DNA of 64,000 bases from Anastatus disparis (Eukaryota > Arthropoda > Insecta > Hymenoptera > Eupelmidae): NCBI GenBank assembly GCA_017163975.1, contig JAFFSR010000221.1, positions 310,001 to 374,000 on the forward strand, written 5' to 3'. Shown in pieces: positions 12,801 through 25,728 of this stretch (position 1 is the stretch's first letter; every line of letters begins with the position of its first letter). Made by a program: the position numbers and the translations under genes. The notes below the pieces were generated by a model that was not told where the DNA came from, did no database searches, and saw nothing but the letters and a program-made list of their open reading frames with translations.

Positions 12801-15800
12801 TCCGCTTATAGGTTAGAAAATCCGTTATTATTGTTGGATGCAAGGGATTAGGGAAGCACGCAATTTTATGGCAAGTTATTTTCTTTGGTTTTAAACACAA
12901 TCCTTTTTTTTTTTGCTTTTTCTTATTTTAGATTTATTAGGCAGTAGACACAAAGATGTTCAAGTAGAGTGGTCAAGATCGCGTGTTGTTTGTATGCGCT
13001 TTGCAACACGTCGCGAACACATTGGTTACACTTTCGTTACTTCGACAACTGCTCGAGATTTATATGTGCTGGACTATATGTAACAGCATTTACTAATTTT
13101 TTTCTTCTTTTTTTCTTTTAGTTTAGGCGAGTTTAATACATGTCGATTTTTATCGATGGTTAATTTGATTAAATTAGATGCGGTTTGAAGAGTAAATTTA
13201 TACATTATTATATTCATTTTTTAGGATAATCATTATCTTATTTTATTTTTTATCAATACATTCTAGTAAGAAAAAAAAATTTTTTTTTTGCACAAAAATT
13301 GTATTAATAAATATGATTATCTGATGTTTTATTTATAGGATCAATGAGCAAGTCACCGGGCCTTTAATATGGTAGTAGAGACATCTCTTTTATTAGACAA
13401 ATCTCATTATTTATTAAAAGTTTTTATAAATTTTTACCAATGAAGCTTATTAGATGCATCAGTTACCCAACTGTCATCTGCTGATATAAATATATGCTTT
13501 TATTCGCCGTAGGATCTGCTTTAACGGAGGGAGCACGATTCCTCACACATCAATCCTCTGTAGAAATATAAAAGAATAATTTTTTAAACATTCTGTTTTT
13601 GGCTGTTAACTTTCACTCTGAGATAAGATATATTTTAATAATATGTTTTTAGATTGTGCAAGTTTAAATCAATAAACAAGTCATTATAAATAAGGAGATC
13701 TAAAGTAATGTATAATTGGAAATTTAACGATGGAAAGATTTTTTAATTTTGATTGTTTTCTTTTTCTTCAAGAAAAATAATTAAAATTATTTGAAAAATC
13801 AGTACTTGAAAACATTTTTTGTTACAAAGATTTAAAAAATAATATACAAATTTTTATTTTCGCTTCTCAATCTTTCAAAAAATTTTGAATTTTAGTATTT
13901 ATGGAAAAATGTATTTTTTATTTAAAAAAAATTAATATTAATAAAATCTTAAGAAATATTCAATATTTTATACTGCATTAAAAAGGAATTTATTTAATTT
14001 AAACCCTAATATCTATAGTCTTAACCACATCATTAAAAACGATTAATAGATTAATGAACATATAATTGTAAACTAAATAAAAGAAGTACTGATTTGATAA
14101 TTATTGTTTTTAAAAAGTAATTAACAGCAATAAAAAAATAAAATTCTGTAGGTCTTAATAATGCCTTATTATTATGTCTCCTAAATTCTTATTTAGTTAA
14201 ACCAACCAAGAGAATAGTAGTAAGAAAATCTTGAAATTATTGAAAAAAGTTATAATGAAAAAAAATTACCTGTATATCTTAATGACCTAATCAGAAGATA
14301 ATATCGTATTCTTTAATTACACCTTTGTCTTTCTCTGCTACCCCCACTGTTTTACCTTATTACAGAAAAAAAATTTTAAATACTTTGTAAACGTGTATGT
14401 GTATCTTCAAGCATGTACCATCATAATATTATATATATTGGGTAATTTAAATTCCATTGTGACTTGATCCAAAAAAAAGGATAATTTAGTGGCACAATAT
14501 TGTATTGTATATAGGTTACAACATGACGTCATAATTTTTCAAGACATTTTTGTATTTTAGCTGGGTATTAAGCGCATGGATTACATCATTTAAGCACCTT
14601 TACTTTGGCTTTTCAGCTAATTAGGGGGATTGTAACGCTACGGTTGGATTGATTTTTATGTATCTGCATTGCGTCATGCACGTAAAGAGTGGTCAAATAA
14701 AACATAACTTTTCGAACGGATGTTTCTTTTGAGCGTAGTTTACAGGTGTAAGGTATTATGGGCATTTAATTAAGCTATGAGCTTATATTAATTATAATAA
14801 TTACATTAGAATACATTTTTTATTTAAAGTTTAAGTTTATGAAAATTAAAGTGAAATTGTGAACAAATTATGAAATGTTCATTATAAAATTAAAATTGAA
14901 TTTAAAGTTATTAAATTATATTATTAAGAAAATTAGTTATTAAAAATTTTGATAAAATTTTCAAATATTTGTATCCCATGAAAAATCAAGCGTCAAAAAG
15001 AATTTAACCCTCTAAATTTTTACCCCACGCAGTTGAAAAAGTTGCGCAAACGTTAGACAGAGTTTTTTTCTTTGAAAAAAACGAAGATATGCCAAAATAT
15101 TTCCATGAAAACAAGAGAAAAAAAAAAGATGCACGGTGGTCAAAGCGCCGTATCTAAACGAAACACGTAACTAAACTAAAAACACAAAACACATCTAGTG
15201 TATGAGTGTACAGTTGTAAGATTGTCCCTATAGAAATGCTTCCGGGTTCAAAAGAGCACGGCGTGTATATATATGCGTGTGTACGCTTTTAGAGGCCATT
15301 GGCCGGCAAATATTTTGACAAGCTTCTTCCCTTATTCAGAAGCTTTTCGACACGCCTTGAGATTTATGGCGCACAGACCTTTTTTTCTTCATTTTTGGTT
15401 TTCCTTGCATTTCCTCGACTTTTCTCTGTCTAACGTGTACACGTACCATAAGGATTGTCGGCTTGTTTCTTGTCGATTATTTCGTTACGGTTATGGCAAA
15501 AAAGTTCGGATTTTTTTTTGTCTTCTGATGCAAGAACAACAGATAGGGTAGAGATGTTGACAGCTGTTGCGTATAGAGATGTGAAATTTTAGGAGCTCTT
15601 TTTTTTATTCTAATCTTTGTAAGGGCTTTTTTTGTACACTTGAATGACTGTAGCTTTGAATGCTTTTGAGATTAAAGTTGCTCATGGAATATAATGTCAA
15701 GATTTGGCTTTTTTTCTATGGTTAATTTTAAATTACGATTGGTTGTTCGAAGAATATTTACGTTTTCTAGAATGCTGAGTGTTTTAGGAATATTTTTTAA

Positions 15801-16048
15801 TAAAATTTTTATGAAAGTAGTTTTTCAACATTTGTAATATCATATTTTCAAATTTGAATAAACATATGAGAATTAAAAAATTGAAAAAAAAATACATTTC
15901 TAAAAATATTTTTAAAAAAGTTCAAAAGATTTCATTTTATAAATTAACAGATATTGGCGTTAACACGATGTGCGAAGTAGAATTTTGCACACTATTTTGC
16001 ATGTAAACAATATCACTTTTTCGCAAATATGGGAGGAGCTGCTACAAA
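8946..16048. other. AT-rich stretch without recognised gene
   Basis: Apart from the (TA)19 array I see scattered short frames only. The frame at 12,308-12,559 is lysine-rich, has no family resemblance and is probably chance. Confidence 0.6.
9775..9812. repeat. (TA)19 microsatellite
   Basis: Perfect TA array of 38 bp, self-complementary and likely length-variable. Confidence 0.95.
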
Positions 16049-16262
16049 TATAGGATCGATGGTTGGACATAATTAAAAATAATTCTTGAATTTTCGATTT
16101 TCTTACATACGATCAACCTTCTGCATGTAAAATTATTGCATGAAACAGTATTAGTGTACTAAATTTTGTAATTATCATAATACTATTAATAATGTAACAA
16201 GATTTAAAAAATTGTCCGTTTACGAATCTAAAGTGTCTGTTTACTGATTAGTTGACCCCAAC
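16049..16262. mobile_element. MITE with TATATAGGGTCA-type termini, diverged copy B
   Basis: Aligns with the 43.5 kb element in the opposite orientation: ATATAGGATCG with GGACATAATTAA at the left end, and TGTCCGTTTACGAATCTAAAGTG then TTGACCCC at the right. In the middle it shares a TTCTGCATGTA/TTCTACTTGTA word. Decayed, so the ends are approximate. Confidence 0.55.
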
Positions 16263-16398
16263 TGAACCAGTGAGTGAACAGAATTCAGGAAATGAAGATT
16301 GTCACATGGAATAAAATTATGAATATGAAATAGCATATTGCGTTGAAATTCTACAAACTCACGTTTAATTTGACGTATTATATTCATTGTGATATATT

Positions 16399-17750
16399 CG
16401 AGGGGCTATTCACTTTAAAAAAAGTGTCAAAATGATTACAGATTTCATATGATTTCAAAATGATTTCAAATGATTTCGAAATGATTTCAGAAATATATTT
16501 TTATACTTGTAATTTCAAACATTTTCAAAACAGCCTATGGTAGGCAGTGATTTCAAATGATTTCAAGCAAATTTTCTATGATTTCAAATGATTTCAAGCA
16601 AATTTTTTATGATTTCAAATAATTCCGATATCATTCCAAGATAATTAAAATTAATATTTATGAAGATTAAGCTTACTTTAAATTATAATCCCTAAATCGT
16701 CATTATTGAATCATATAAAAATTAAAATAATACCTATATTTTAACACCACAAAAATAAAATAAAAAAACAAAGAAATTGCATAATTAAAACAAAAACTTT
16801 TTATCACTTTAGTAAATAAAAAGACCAACAATGTGTTCAATAATAATAAAATTATTCTAGATTTGTACTTACATTGGCTATGTGCATAGTAGAAAACACA
16901 AAATTAAACTGAACTGACAGTTGTAAAACAAATGAATATGGACAAATTATAAACACGCATCAACATGCACACTATATAAATCTATTTTCGACGACCGACT
17001 ATAGCATAACTTTTGTTTTTAACTGAATGTTATATACCTTGCTTGAATTTCAGGCTCGAACTTATAATCGACACTCAATCCTTAAATAGGACATTTTATT
17101 CTTATTTTTTTATGATGAGGAAGTAAGATAAAATAATATTTGAAAACTGAGTGTCGCCTATGAATTCTAGTTTTAGTTATAATGTTTGTATAACATAAAA
17201 TTAAATTTTTAAACACAAAGTTAGTTTAAAAAATTGACCAACATAAGAGCTATGATCGAAAAACTTATCAGCCGTGTGTGACAGATACAAAGAGAGAAAT
17301 TCAAACATAAGTAAATTATGCTTATTTATTTATTTATAGATCTTATTTAAATTTTTTGTTAGTATTTTTTTTTTCATTTTTCACATATATTCTTTTTTAT
17401 TTGTTTTGATATAAATTATCTTTTACATAAAAATTTTTTGTGTGATGCGTTTTGCTTATGATTAAAATCATTCATTTTTTTTCAATTCCAGAAAAAAATT
17501 CTCATAAATATTTATATATTATATATCGATACTATTCCCCAAAAATCAAAAATTATTTTATTTATCAGAGCAGCTCATATTAATCTGGTATTTAAATAAT
17601 ATTTAGTATTATATTTCTGGTAATATTTTAAATTGTAAACTAAATACAAAAATATTCATTGATTTCAATGATTTCAAATAATTTCAATAATGATTTCAAA
17701 TGATTTCATCTGAAGGTGGTCAATGATTTCTTATAGTGAATAGCCCCTCG
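16399..17750. mobile_element. non-autonomous DNA transposon of 1.35 kb with AGGGGC-type terminal inverted repeats
   Basis: The ends are a 16-bp perfect inverted repeat, CGAGGGGCTATTCACT. Just inside the left end (16,430-16,620) and the right end (17,658-17,730) lie many copies of TGATTTCAAA, all in the same direct orientation at both ends. The interior is AT-rich with no long open frame and no transposase. If the element proper starts at AGGGGC, the flanks are CG on both sides, so the duplication is short or unclear. The superfamily cannot be assigned. The 130-bp palindrome at 22.7 kb carries nearly the same terminal motif. Confidence 0.75.
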
Positions 17751-18333
17751 TTTTATGTATTATTTTAACATTTTTGATAAAATTATAAAATATAATACAC
17801 TGTATAAGGTGAATTTTAAGATATTATTTCAACAGTTAAAAAATAAAAAATAATTTTTTAAATCAAAACTTTGTACAAAATCAATGAAATTTAATTAACA
17901 TAGTTAATAAAATCTTATTTATAAAAATACCCATTTTTTTCTATTTTCAAAATTAAATTCATGTAAAAACAATTACAATACTTTTCATTTTGCTTACTCA
18001 TTTACATTTCAATCCTAAATACCCTTTATATTACAATGTAAATACAAATCCCAAAATCTTAGTGTGCATAAAATTTATTTCTGTACAAATAGATCCCGTT
18101 AAACTCAAAATTAATCCTGTAGTTTTCCAGGATTTCTTAGAATATTCCAGAACACTTTAATTTGTGCATCTTTTATTCTGAAAAGTATGCATACCTCGTG
18201 GACATCTTAAAATATACATATTTCTGTCAGTATTAAAAATTATAGGAAGGAAACTACTTATTTGCTTCTCGTGATTTTTATTGCCGGCAATAAAAATACG
18301 GTCAGCACAATTTTTGCCTGACTTTACGACCAG

Positions 18334-18416
18334 CATCAACGGCAGCAGCAGCACGACCTCGACGAAGGGATGTATACTTGACAATAAGAACAACGTGCCG
18401 AAATGTAGACGCGAAG
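18334..18416 (+). CDS. candidate internal coding exon of an unidentified gene
   Basis: A GC-richer 83-nt block with a pyrimidine-rich acceptor before it (TTTTTGCCTGACTTTACGACCAG) and a good donor after it (GCGAAG|GTAAGG). In the open frame it reads roughly INGSSSTTSTKG then CILDNKNNVPKCRREG. I do not recognise the protein. No partner exon was identified, and the minus strand is also open here, so it could be chance. If real, the surrounding tens of kilobases would be introns of a large plus-strand gene. Confidence 0.3.
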
Positions 18417-20520
18417 GTAAGGTTTTACGGAAACGGGATTTTATATACTTGAGCTTAAACGAAGATTTTGAAGGAAACAAAATTTTTTTTTTAGTTACGT
18501 TTGTTTTGGGCTAGTTCTAAATTTTTTTTAGTTGTTGATCTAGCAGGATTAGCGTCATTCTGGAACAAGGATTGTTGGGTTAAATTTTTTTTTTTCGCTT
18601 TTTTTTTTGGTTTTACAGTAAGAGCTTTGATGAAAGTGGGTGAGCTTACGGCTTTTGGATGATTATCCAAGGATCGAGTGTTAAAGAGAGGGTTATTTGT
18701 CAGAGTTTTAAATCCTTTTGGATTTATCTCTAGTATATTCAAGGCCAGTGAACTTTGTATGATTTATAACAGTATTACACTTGTATAATTGTTATATTTT
18801 TTTTTATACATACTATAATTTAAGAAAAAATCAGTATGAAAATATTGTAATTGTCATAAATTTATTTTTAAATATAAATATTTTTTAAGTTACGTTACTC
18901 GAAAATCAAACATTATAATAACAATAATTAAATAGAGCTACAATAATAAACTTTTAAAGCAAGCAAAATTTTTTCGCTTTAAAATGACAATTTTTTCTCC
19001 GAAAGAAATCGACATTTTTTATCGAAATTTAAAAGACCTTGTGCACTCATTTAATCATTTTTATTAATTTATTTAACAAGTAGTTTAATCTAATGTTTTA
19101 TCAATAGAATATCGACAATTTATAAAAATATTAATATCTTTTCATAATTTATTCAATTTTATTAACTTCTAATTTAGCGGAAATAAAGTGCTTTATTCCT
19201 GCTAATTCTTACTGATTTTAAATATAAATAAATACTTTTGGCCTGTTTTTCGAGTTAATAAAATGGTCACTTAAATGGTCATTATTTTTGAGGTAAGAAT
19301 GAAATAAATTATTAACCGAACAGGTCTCAAATCGTTCGTCTTCAAGCTCTTATAAGCAATAAATATTTTATATATCTCATATCACAAAAAAACTGGCTTA
19401 AGAAAACCGAAATTTTTGATAATTTTTCGCCTGTAAACGATATTTGAACAAGCTTAGATTCTTAGGGTCTTTCGAAAATTTAATATATTATTACGGAATG
19501 AGCCCATTTTTCCTTCCGATTACCTGTTACTCATTAAATTTAACATTTCGACTAATTGTACCGAAGTAAGTGGTTAATTCAGCCAGTTCAAGCCCGACTT
19601 TACCTGAATGAGCGATCACCCATCCAAGTAAATTTTAGGCTTAATCTGCTTACCTTGCAAATCGTCTGAAGCACGCTTGGCCACTCGGTAAATGAGTTTG
19701 TTGTTTTATTAAATATTTTATAATATTTTTACTAGAATGACATAAACTCAAAATGTATGTAATAAATTTTATCAACGATTCAACACTAAAATTTAAACAG
19801 TAGATACAGTTAAAAAGTGTAGTTTGATAAAATGTGAAAAAAATTTTTACTGATTAAAATGCATTTATGATTAACTTTGAATAGTTACTTTGAAAAAAAT
19901 ATTCATTTTTTTTCTGGTTCTGTCCGTATCATTGAATAATATGAGGATTTGATTTTTATTAATGCGATATATATGAGAAGTTGAATTTAATAAAAATTTA
20001 AAGTTTTATACGCTTCTGCAAACCAAAACATTGCCCATGTGCTGCATATGTATTATACAAAGAAGTTAACTTCTACGCTCTGTATTTCCATACTATTTAA
20101 ATAATATTAAAGCATTTTCGAGTCAATAAAGCTGCTCAGTCTTAACATTTTTATGAAAAAATAAAATTTTTCTTATCTCTTCCGTGTAAATAAGTAACTT
20201 ACTTTTTAATGCATATTAGAAGTTATATCGAAAGTTTTAACCTTATATTAAATTGATTTTATAGATAATTTATTATTATTTAAAATGGTGTAAATTTTAA
20301 CATCTTTTAAAACATTTTTCATACCTGCAAAGCCGAATGTAAAGCACTAGAGAAAACATTACATTAATGATGAAAACTAAATATTTTTACTTTGTTTTGA
20401 AATAAACTAGTCTAAAAATAAATCAGATTTTTACCAGAGTTTATAAAAAACTATTATTGTTAAAGATGCAAACAATATCACATCAGCATCTTAATAAATT
20501 TTTTTAAATTTTTTTAATTT
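18417..20520. other. AT-rich stretch without recognised gene
   Basis: No convincing exon, RNA gene or repeat beyond short runs. A slightly more balanced patch at 19,555-19,690 shows no readable structure. Confidence 0.6.
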
Positions 20521-20704
20521 AACGTTGCTGTATTTATGCCATCAATGCGATGCTAATTAGCGACGGAGGTCATTAGTGTGTTTGTACAACAAAGCACATG
20601 TGACTTACAGTGGTGCTTGTATAAATCGGCCGAGAGCGGGATTCGAACTCGAGACCTCGAGATTAAGAACCCATCGCTCTACTGACTGAGCCACTGACGA
20701 CCTC
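20521..20704 (-). mobile_element. tRNA-derived SINE, copy 2
   Basis: Full-length copy of the family found first at 8.8 kb, with both promoter boxes well kept and a body ending in the same GCGACG-type tail. No clean target-site duplication is visible around it. Confidence 0.85.
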
Positions 20705-21919
20705 CGTTTAAACTATTAATTTTATTTAATCATAATACGTATATTGAATAAACTTGTTTTTATACGTAAAAATTTATGAAAATCAAACAGCCAGATTTAT
20801 CACTTGCAATTTTACATTTGTTAAGTCATCGCTACAAATAATTTCTAATAACAATGCATTTAAAATTAAAAAGAAATAATTTTAAAAAATTATCAATGTC
20901 ATTTTTCAATGCCCAATCTTCTCAGCAGGATATCCAATCAGTTAGGATAAAAACATATTTTGCAAAACATAATGACACGAAACTAAACATCCAATAAATC
21001 CATTGCCAAAAAATACTCGTGTCACTAATGCCGAAAATAATTTATCTTCATGCACATGTTGTCAAGGCAAAGAAAAGACCCAAACATTAGGATAAATACA
21101 TCTTTGCTTTTTGAAAAAGCCAGCCGGTCAGGAGGTCAAATTTTCCGAAGAGGCACGCGCAAAAATTCGCAATTCCAATCCTACGTACATCCAAAAGTCG
21201 TGTGTCAGTCGTGCGCAAGAAACGCAACATGTGTGAGGCAGATTTTCGGACACGCGCCCTAAAGTATTGTATCCTATTTTTCTTAAACTTATATTTACGC
21301 CTAAAAATGAAGGATATTTACAAGCTTAGTTTACAAGCTACAAAGCAATGTGTTAATTTTTAAGTCTGTTTTTACGTTACTCAAGAGGAGGATAATGCGT
21401 TTGTTTAACGACAAAATTTAAACGCACGCGCCAAATGTTTGTATACACACGAGATGTATATAAGGGATGAAGAAAAATGATCCTAAAAAAGGTTTCGGCG
21501 CACTTCAAGGATGAAATTTAAATGTTCCTTTGAAAGATATCCTTTGTCGATAGAGTGAAAACATATGAGTTTTACAAGGATGCAATACTGTTTACGTTGG
21601 ATAAGCCGATGACAGCTTTTTTTAGGAAGGTGAAAGATTTTTGAAAAAGGTGTAAAAGTTTTTACATGTGGCTGTTTTATGGATATAATTTCATGAATGA
21701 TTTTTTTTTGTCTTTTGTGATTTGTAAAAAACAAAATTTATGATTCAAAATTTTAGAAATAAAAATTTTTAAATTTATTATAATTTTTTAAAATTATACT
21801 TATTTTATTTTCATAAAATATGAACCCAAATGAAAAATATTTTTCTTTTGCGCCTTACTTAGCTAATAATATAAAATATATATATATTTATTTTAATTTA
21901 TTTATGTAAACTCTTAATT

Positions 21920-22117
21920 TTGTTTATAATTCAACGTTGCTGTATTTATGCTACCACTGCTAATAAGCGACGGAAATCGTCAGTGTGTTTGTGAACAAAG
22001 CAATGTAATGTACAGCGGTGCTTGTATAAATAAGCCGCCGAGAGCGGGATTCGAACTCGAAACCTTGAGACTACGAATTCATCGCTATAACGACTGAACC
22101 ACTGACGATCTCCTGAT
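21920..22117 (-). mobile_element. tRNA-derived SINE, copy 3, with target-site duplication
   Basis: Diverged copy of the SINE family; the tRNA-like head has changes in the anticodon and D arms. The insertion is bounded by the 10-bp direct repeat ACTCTTAATT (21910-21919 and 22118-22127). That is the mark of LINE-dependent retroposition and gives the true ends, including a short A/T-rich tail on the low-coordinate side. Confidence 0.87.
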
Positions 22118-22702
22118 ACTCTTAATTATTTTAACATAAATTAATATTTTTATTAAATTGTAAAATTTTTATGAATTCAAATAAGTTTTTTGAATCATTA
22201 TTTAATAATCAAAAAAAAATTTTATAAATTAATTTTCTTTTGTAAGAATTAGAAATAACCAAATCTTATTACGGACCAAATCTAACAGTAATTTCAAATC
22301 AGATCAAAACTATATTTAAACAAAATAATTTAAAATTCTTCTCAAAATCGCTTAACCATCCCAAAAGTCAAAACTACAACTCATTGACACACTCCTGAAT
22401 CCATCAAAATCTTGACAACTTGTCTAACCCGTTCATAAACTTTGCAAATTACATTGTCATTTCTGAAAAACCGCCGACTCATCAACCTTTCGCCACTTCA
22501 AGCATATAAATATGAAATTCTCCTCGACCCTTCTTTTTTCTCTTTTCACTTCATTATTTTAAATACCTATTGACATTACAGAAGTTTAGAAACAATTATA
22601 TTAGCTCTGCGAACCTTTTACTTTATTTCGCACGTACTTAAGGTGCAATAAAAATTCCTTATGTATATGTACATACAAACCATACGCTTCAAAGCTTCTG
22701 CA

Positions 22703-22833
22703 GAGGGGCGATTCAACCTATGCTACATATGTATGTATCACGACGTTTAGTTGTGAGCAAGAGAATAAAAAGTGTGCGCGCGCATTACGTACGCGTGATA
22801 CATACATATGTAGCATAGGTTGAATCGCCCCTC
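22703..22833. mobile_element. palindromic MITE with 40-bp perfect inverted repeats
   Basis: The arms 22703-22742 and 22794-22833 are exact reverse complements over 40 bp, around a 51-bp spacer. The terminus GAGGGGCGATTCA resembles GAGGGGCTATTCA of the 16.4 kb element. Counting from AGGGGC, CAG flanks both sides, a possible 3-bp target duplication. There is no coding capacity. Perfect arms suggest a recent insertion or arm-to-arm gene conversion. Confidence 0.82.
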
Positions 22834-24681
22834 AGTTTGTAGGACAGAAATTGTTATTATACATTTTTTTGTTCGCACATATAAGACTATATTACATTTT
22901 GCTCATGCTTGAGTTAATTATGATAGTTTAGTCAAAGGTAGGGGTCGACTTTTATTCTCGTTATGTTCAAAGAAGTCCTTGCATTTTTGTTAGCACGCGA
23001 CATTGCCGCAGACCTCGGACGTTTTTTTTTACTATCATTGCTGGTTGGATATATTTAGTGCACTGTTGTTTTTATTAATAACGTTTTGTTATTGAAAGGT
23101 GAATGTAAACTTTGATCTAAGATATATATATGAATATATATAAAATCAGTTTATAGTTATAAATTCAACTTTAACTTTATTTTAACCAGAAAATGAATTA
23201 CAGTAATAGCTATAAAACCCTATAGAGATGAACGTAGTTATCTGTTCGTAGATATGGTAAAACAAACTATTTTAATTAATATACAAAATAAATACATTTA
23301 CTTAATTAAATTAAAAATTAACTTCAACTATGCAAGTATAATTCCAAAGCTTATATTGCAATGAACATTAATTTAACATTTCTATAATTATATTTTTATT
23401 GTTGTGCTTTGGTAATTTAAAAATTTTTATAATAAAATATTAATATTATTGATATTTCATTTGAATTAGTCAGATGCCATCAAAAATCAATTTCCTTATG
23501 TAAACGATAATTTTCTCAATAACTCTTTCTGAATCATTTTTATGGTTTAGAAAAATATCATTTGAAATGGAATTTTAATGGAGTTAATTAAGTTTCATAA
23601 TATTTAATATTATGTTTCAGATCTTAATAAATACTTCAATTTACAATTGTTTTATAATATTTAATCAAATATTTAATTTTAATTGTTTAATAATAAGTAA
23701 AAAATGCAAATTAATAAAAAATAGTATGAATTTATAATTCTAAAAATTAAATTTAATAGAAAAGTGTTTTTTTTAATAACTAAAATAATATATAAATTAA
23801 GAATTATACAAAAAGTGTAAATTATTAAAAGTTATAAATAATTATAATAATTGAAAATTTTTAATTAATTTTAATTTAAAATTTGAATAATTATAATAAT
23901 TTAATAAAAATTAAAAGTTATTTAATAAAACAAAATTTTGTTTACTTAACATTTGCGGAATTCATAAAATAATTTAACTAAACGAACGTAAGTACAATTA
24001 CTTTGCCGTATTAAATAACGCCATCTACATTTTGAAAAACTGGCACGACTCCCGCAAGTGGTAAGAGCAGCTCTCAGTTCATATATAAGAAGCCTGGCTT
24101 GCTACTACTCTTGTGTTGTATGAAAGGAGAGATGTTTAGCACTCCCCTAGACAAGGATGGAAAACACACTCGTAAGGCACTTGTCGCACTTGTGCGGCGC
24201 TTACGAACATTTTTTTTTGTAGACTTGTAAACTTTAGTTGGTAATTATTTATTTTAAATTAAATAATTAACATGTTTTATTGATTAATTTTGATTTTAAT
24301 ATTATTATGATTAATAATATTAAAATAATACTGATTGCGTTATAAACTGCAATGAAGGTTAATCGGCTGCTCCTGAACGATACACCATATATTGCTGTCT
24401 TTGTTTAGTATACTGATTTCATATCTTCTGTCCTTGTGATAAAGCGTTGTACAAGTTTGCAGAGCAGCCCCACTGGTTCGCATATAACACTGCATATATG
24501 CATGTATAGAGTATCGATCAACTGAAGCGCGGGAAAATTTGAAATTGTTATTTCAGTACATTGAACAGATCTTGTGGATTGATAAAAGATGATAGTTTAT
24601 TAACAGGTCAGTGACTTGATAATTTCAGAAACTTTATTAAAACTTAACAAAACGTCTATTTTATAAATTATTAAGTTAATA
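22834..24681. other. AT-rich stretch with a GC-richer, TATA-bearing island near 24.05 kb
   Basis: The island (about 23,995-24,215) has TCAGTTCATATATAAG and a tight inverted pair CGTAAGGC/GCGCTTACG enclosing a repeated GCACTTGT word. It could be a promoter, a piece of an LTR or another repeat; nothing decides it. The rest shows nothing. Confidence 0.4.
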
Positions 24682-24915
24682 TACCGTAAAGGACGTAGTT
24701 CCTGATCAGGGCGTAATTTCTGATCATTATTTATTATAAATCATAATCTTTAAGATTTTAGTAGGAAAAACCTTTTTCTAATTTATGAGGAAAAATAGAT
24801 TGAGCGTAAGAAATGCTTCGTTTGTGTGAAAAAGAAATATACTTTTACTTTTTTACATGTAAATATGTGATCAGGAATACCTCTTAGGTGATCAGAAATT
24901 ACGTCCTTCACGGTA
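24682..24915. mobile_element. TA-flanked MITE with repeated TTCTGATCA motifs
   Basis: Inverted termini TACCGT(A/G)AAGGACGTA run into TTCCTGATCA or TTTCTGATCA and are flanked by TA on both sides, as expected for Tc1/mariner-type insertion. Each arm carries two tandem versions of a roughly 17-bp motif ending in CTGATCA, so there are four in all. The interior is AT-rich and non-coding. Assignment to Tc1/mariner rests only on the TA target. Confidence 0.75.
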
Positions 24916-25728
24916 TAGTAATGAAAATAAAAAATATTTTAATATTTATTTATGAAAAAAATTTTAATTAAATTAAAAATTACAAAAATTTAGAATTAAA
25001 CATATTCAGTATCTTCTAACAATATTCTAATATATTATGTATTCACATGTATAACTTTTGAGAAAAATAATATCATAACTCAAGTCTTGCGTAAGGGTTT
25101 AACCATTCAAAACAAAAAATCACGTATTGACCACCCGGAAATTTTCTTTTCTTTTCTAAAAAAAAATAAGACGCAACAGACTAAGTGCACATCTAGATAT
25201 CGTACGCGTGTTGCGCGATTTTCCATGGAAGTTTAAAAATTTTTTCACAAAAATATTTTGCCCCAAAAGATTCGTCACGTCTTTTAACAAAAAAAAAAAA
25301 GAAGAAGAAGAAGCCTCAGCTTCCGCGTACTTGAGAGATATACTTTCGAGACATAGTAATACAGTATTCTGTAAGAAGAAGAAGAAAAAAAAACCTGTCT
25401 TTTGAGTCTATAAGGTACACCAAAGCCAGATATTTATTGGCGTAACTAAACTGCCGAAAAACCAAAACTCGGTGGACCGCCAACGATCTTATAAGCGAGA
25501 GAAAAAAGACTTTTCTTCGTTAGAAGCAAAAGTTTTCGGGTTCTTCTCTGGCACTCTCCTATTGTAATAATTTCTCACCTCGTCTAATGTGCACTTGCGG
25601 AAATGTTAGAAATATCTTGAAGGGAGTATCCATCCTTCAGCGCCAGGTATACAATACAATGGCCTGTATGGCGTATAGATGTCGTAAATAAGTGCAAAGG
25701 TTTACCAAAAATTTATATTAGTTATATA

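Noticed and set aside
21050..21262. Small cysteine-containing protein, plus strand
   Set aside because: A somewhat GC-richer block with a frame, but cysteine spacing matches no family I know, and no promoter or poly(A) signal is visible.
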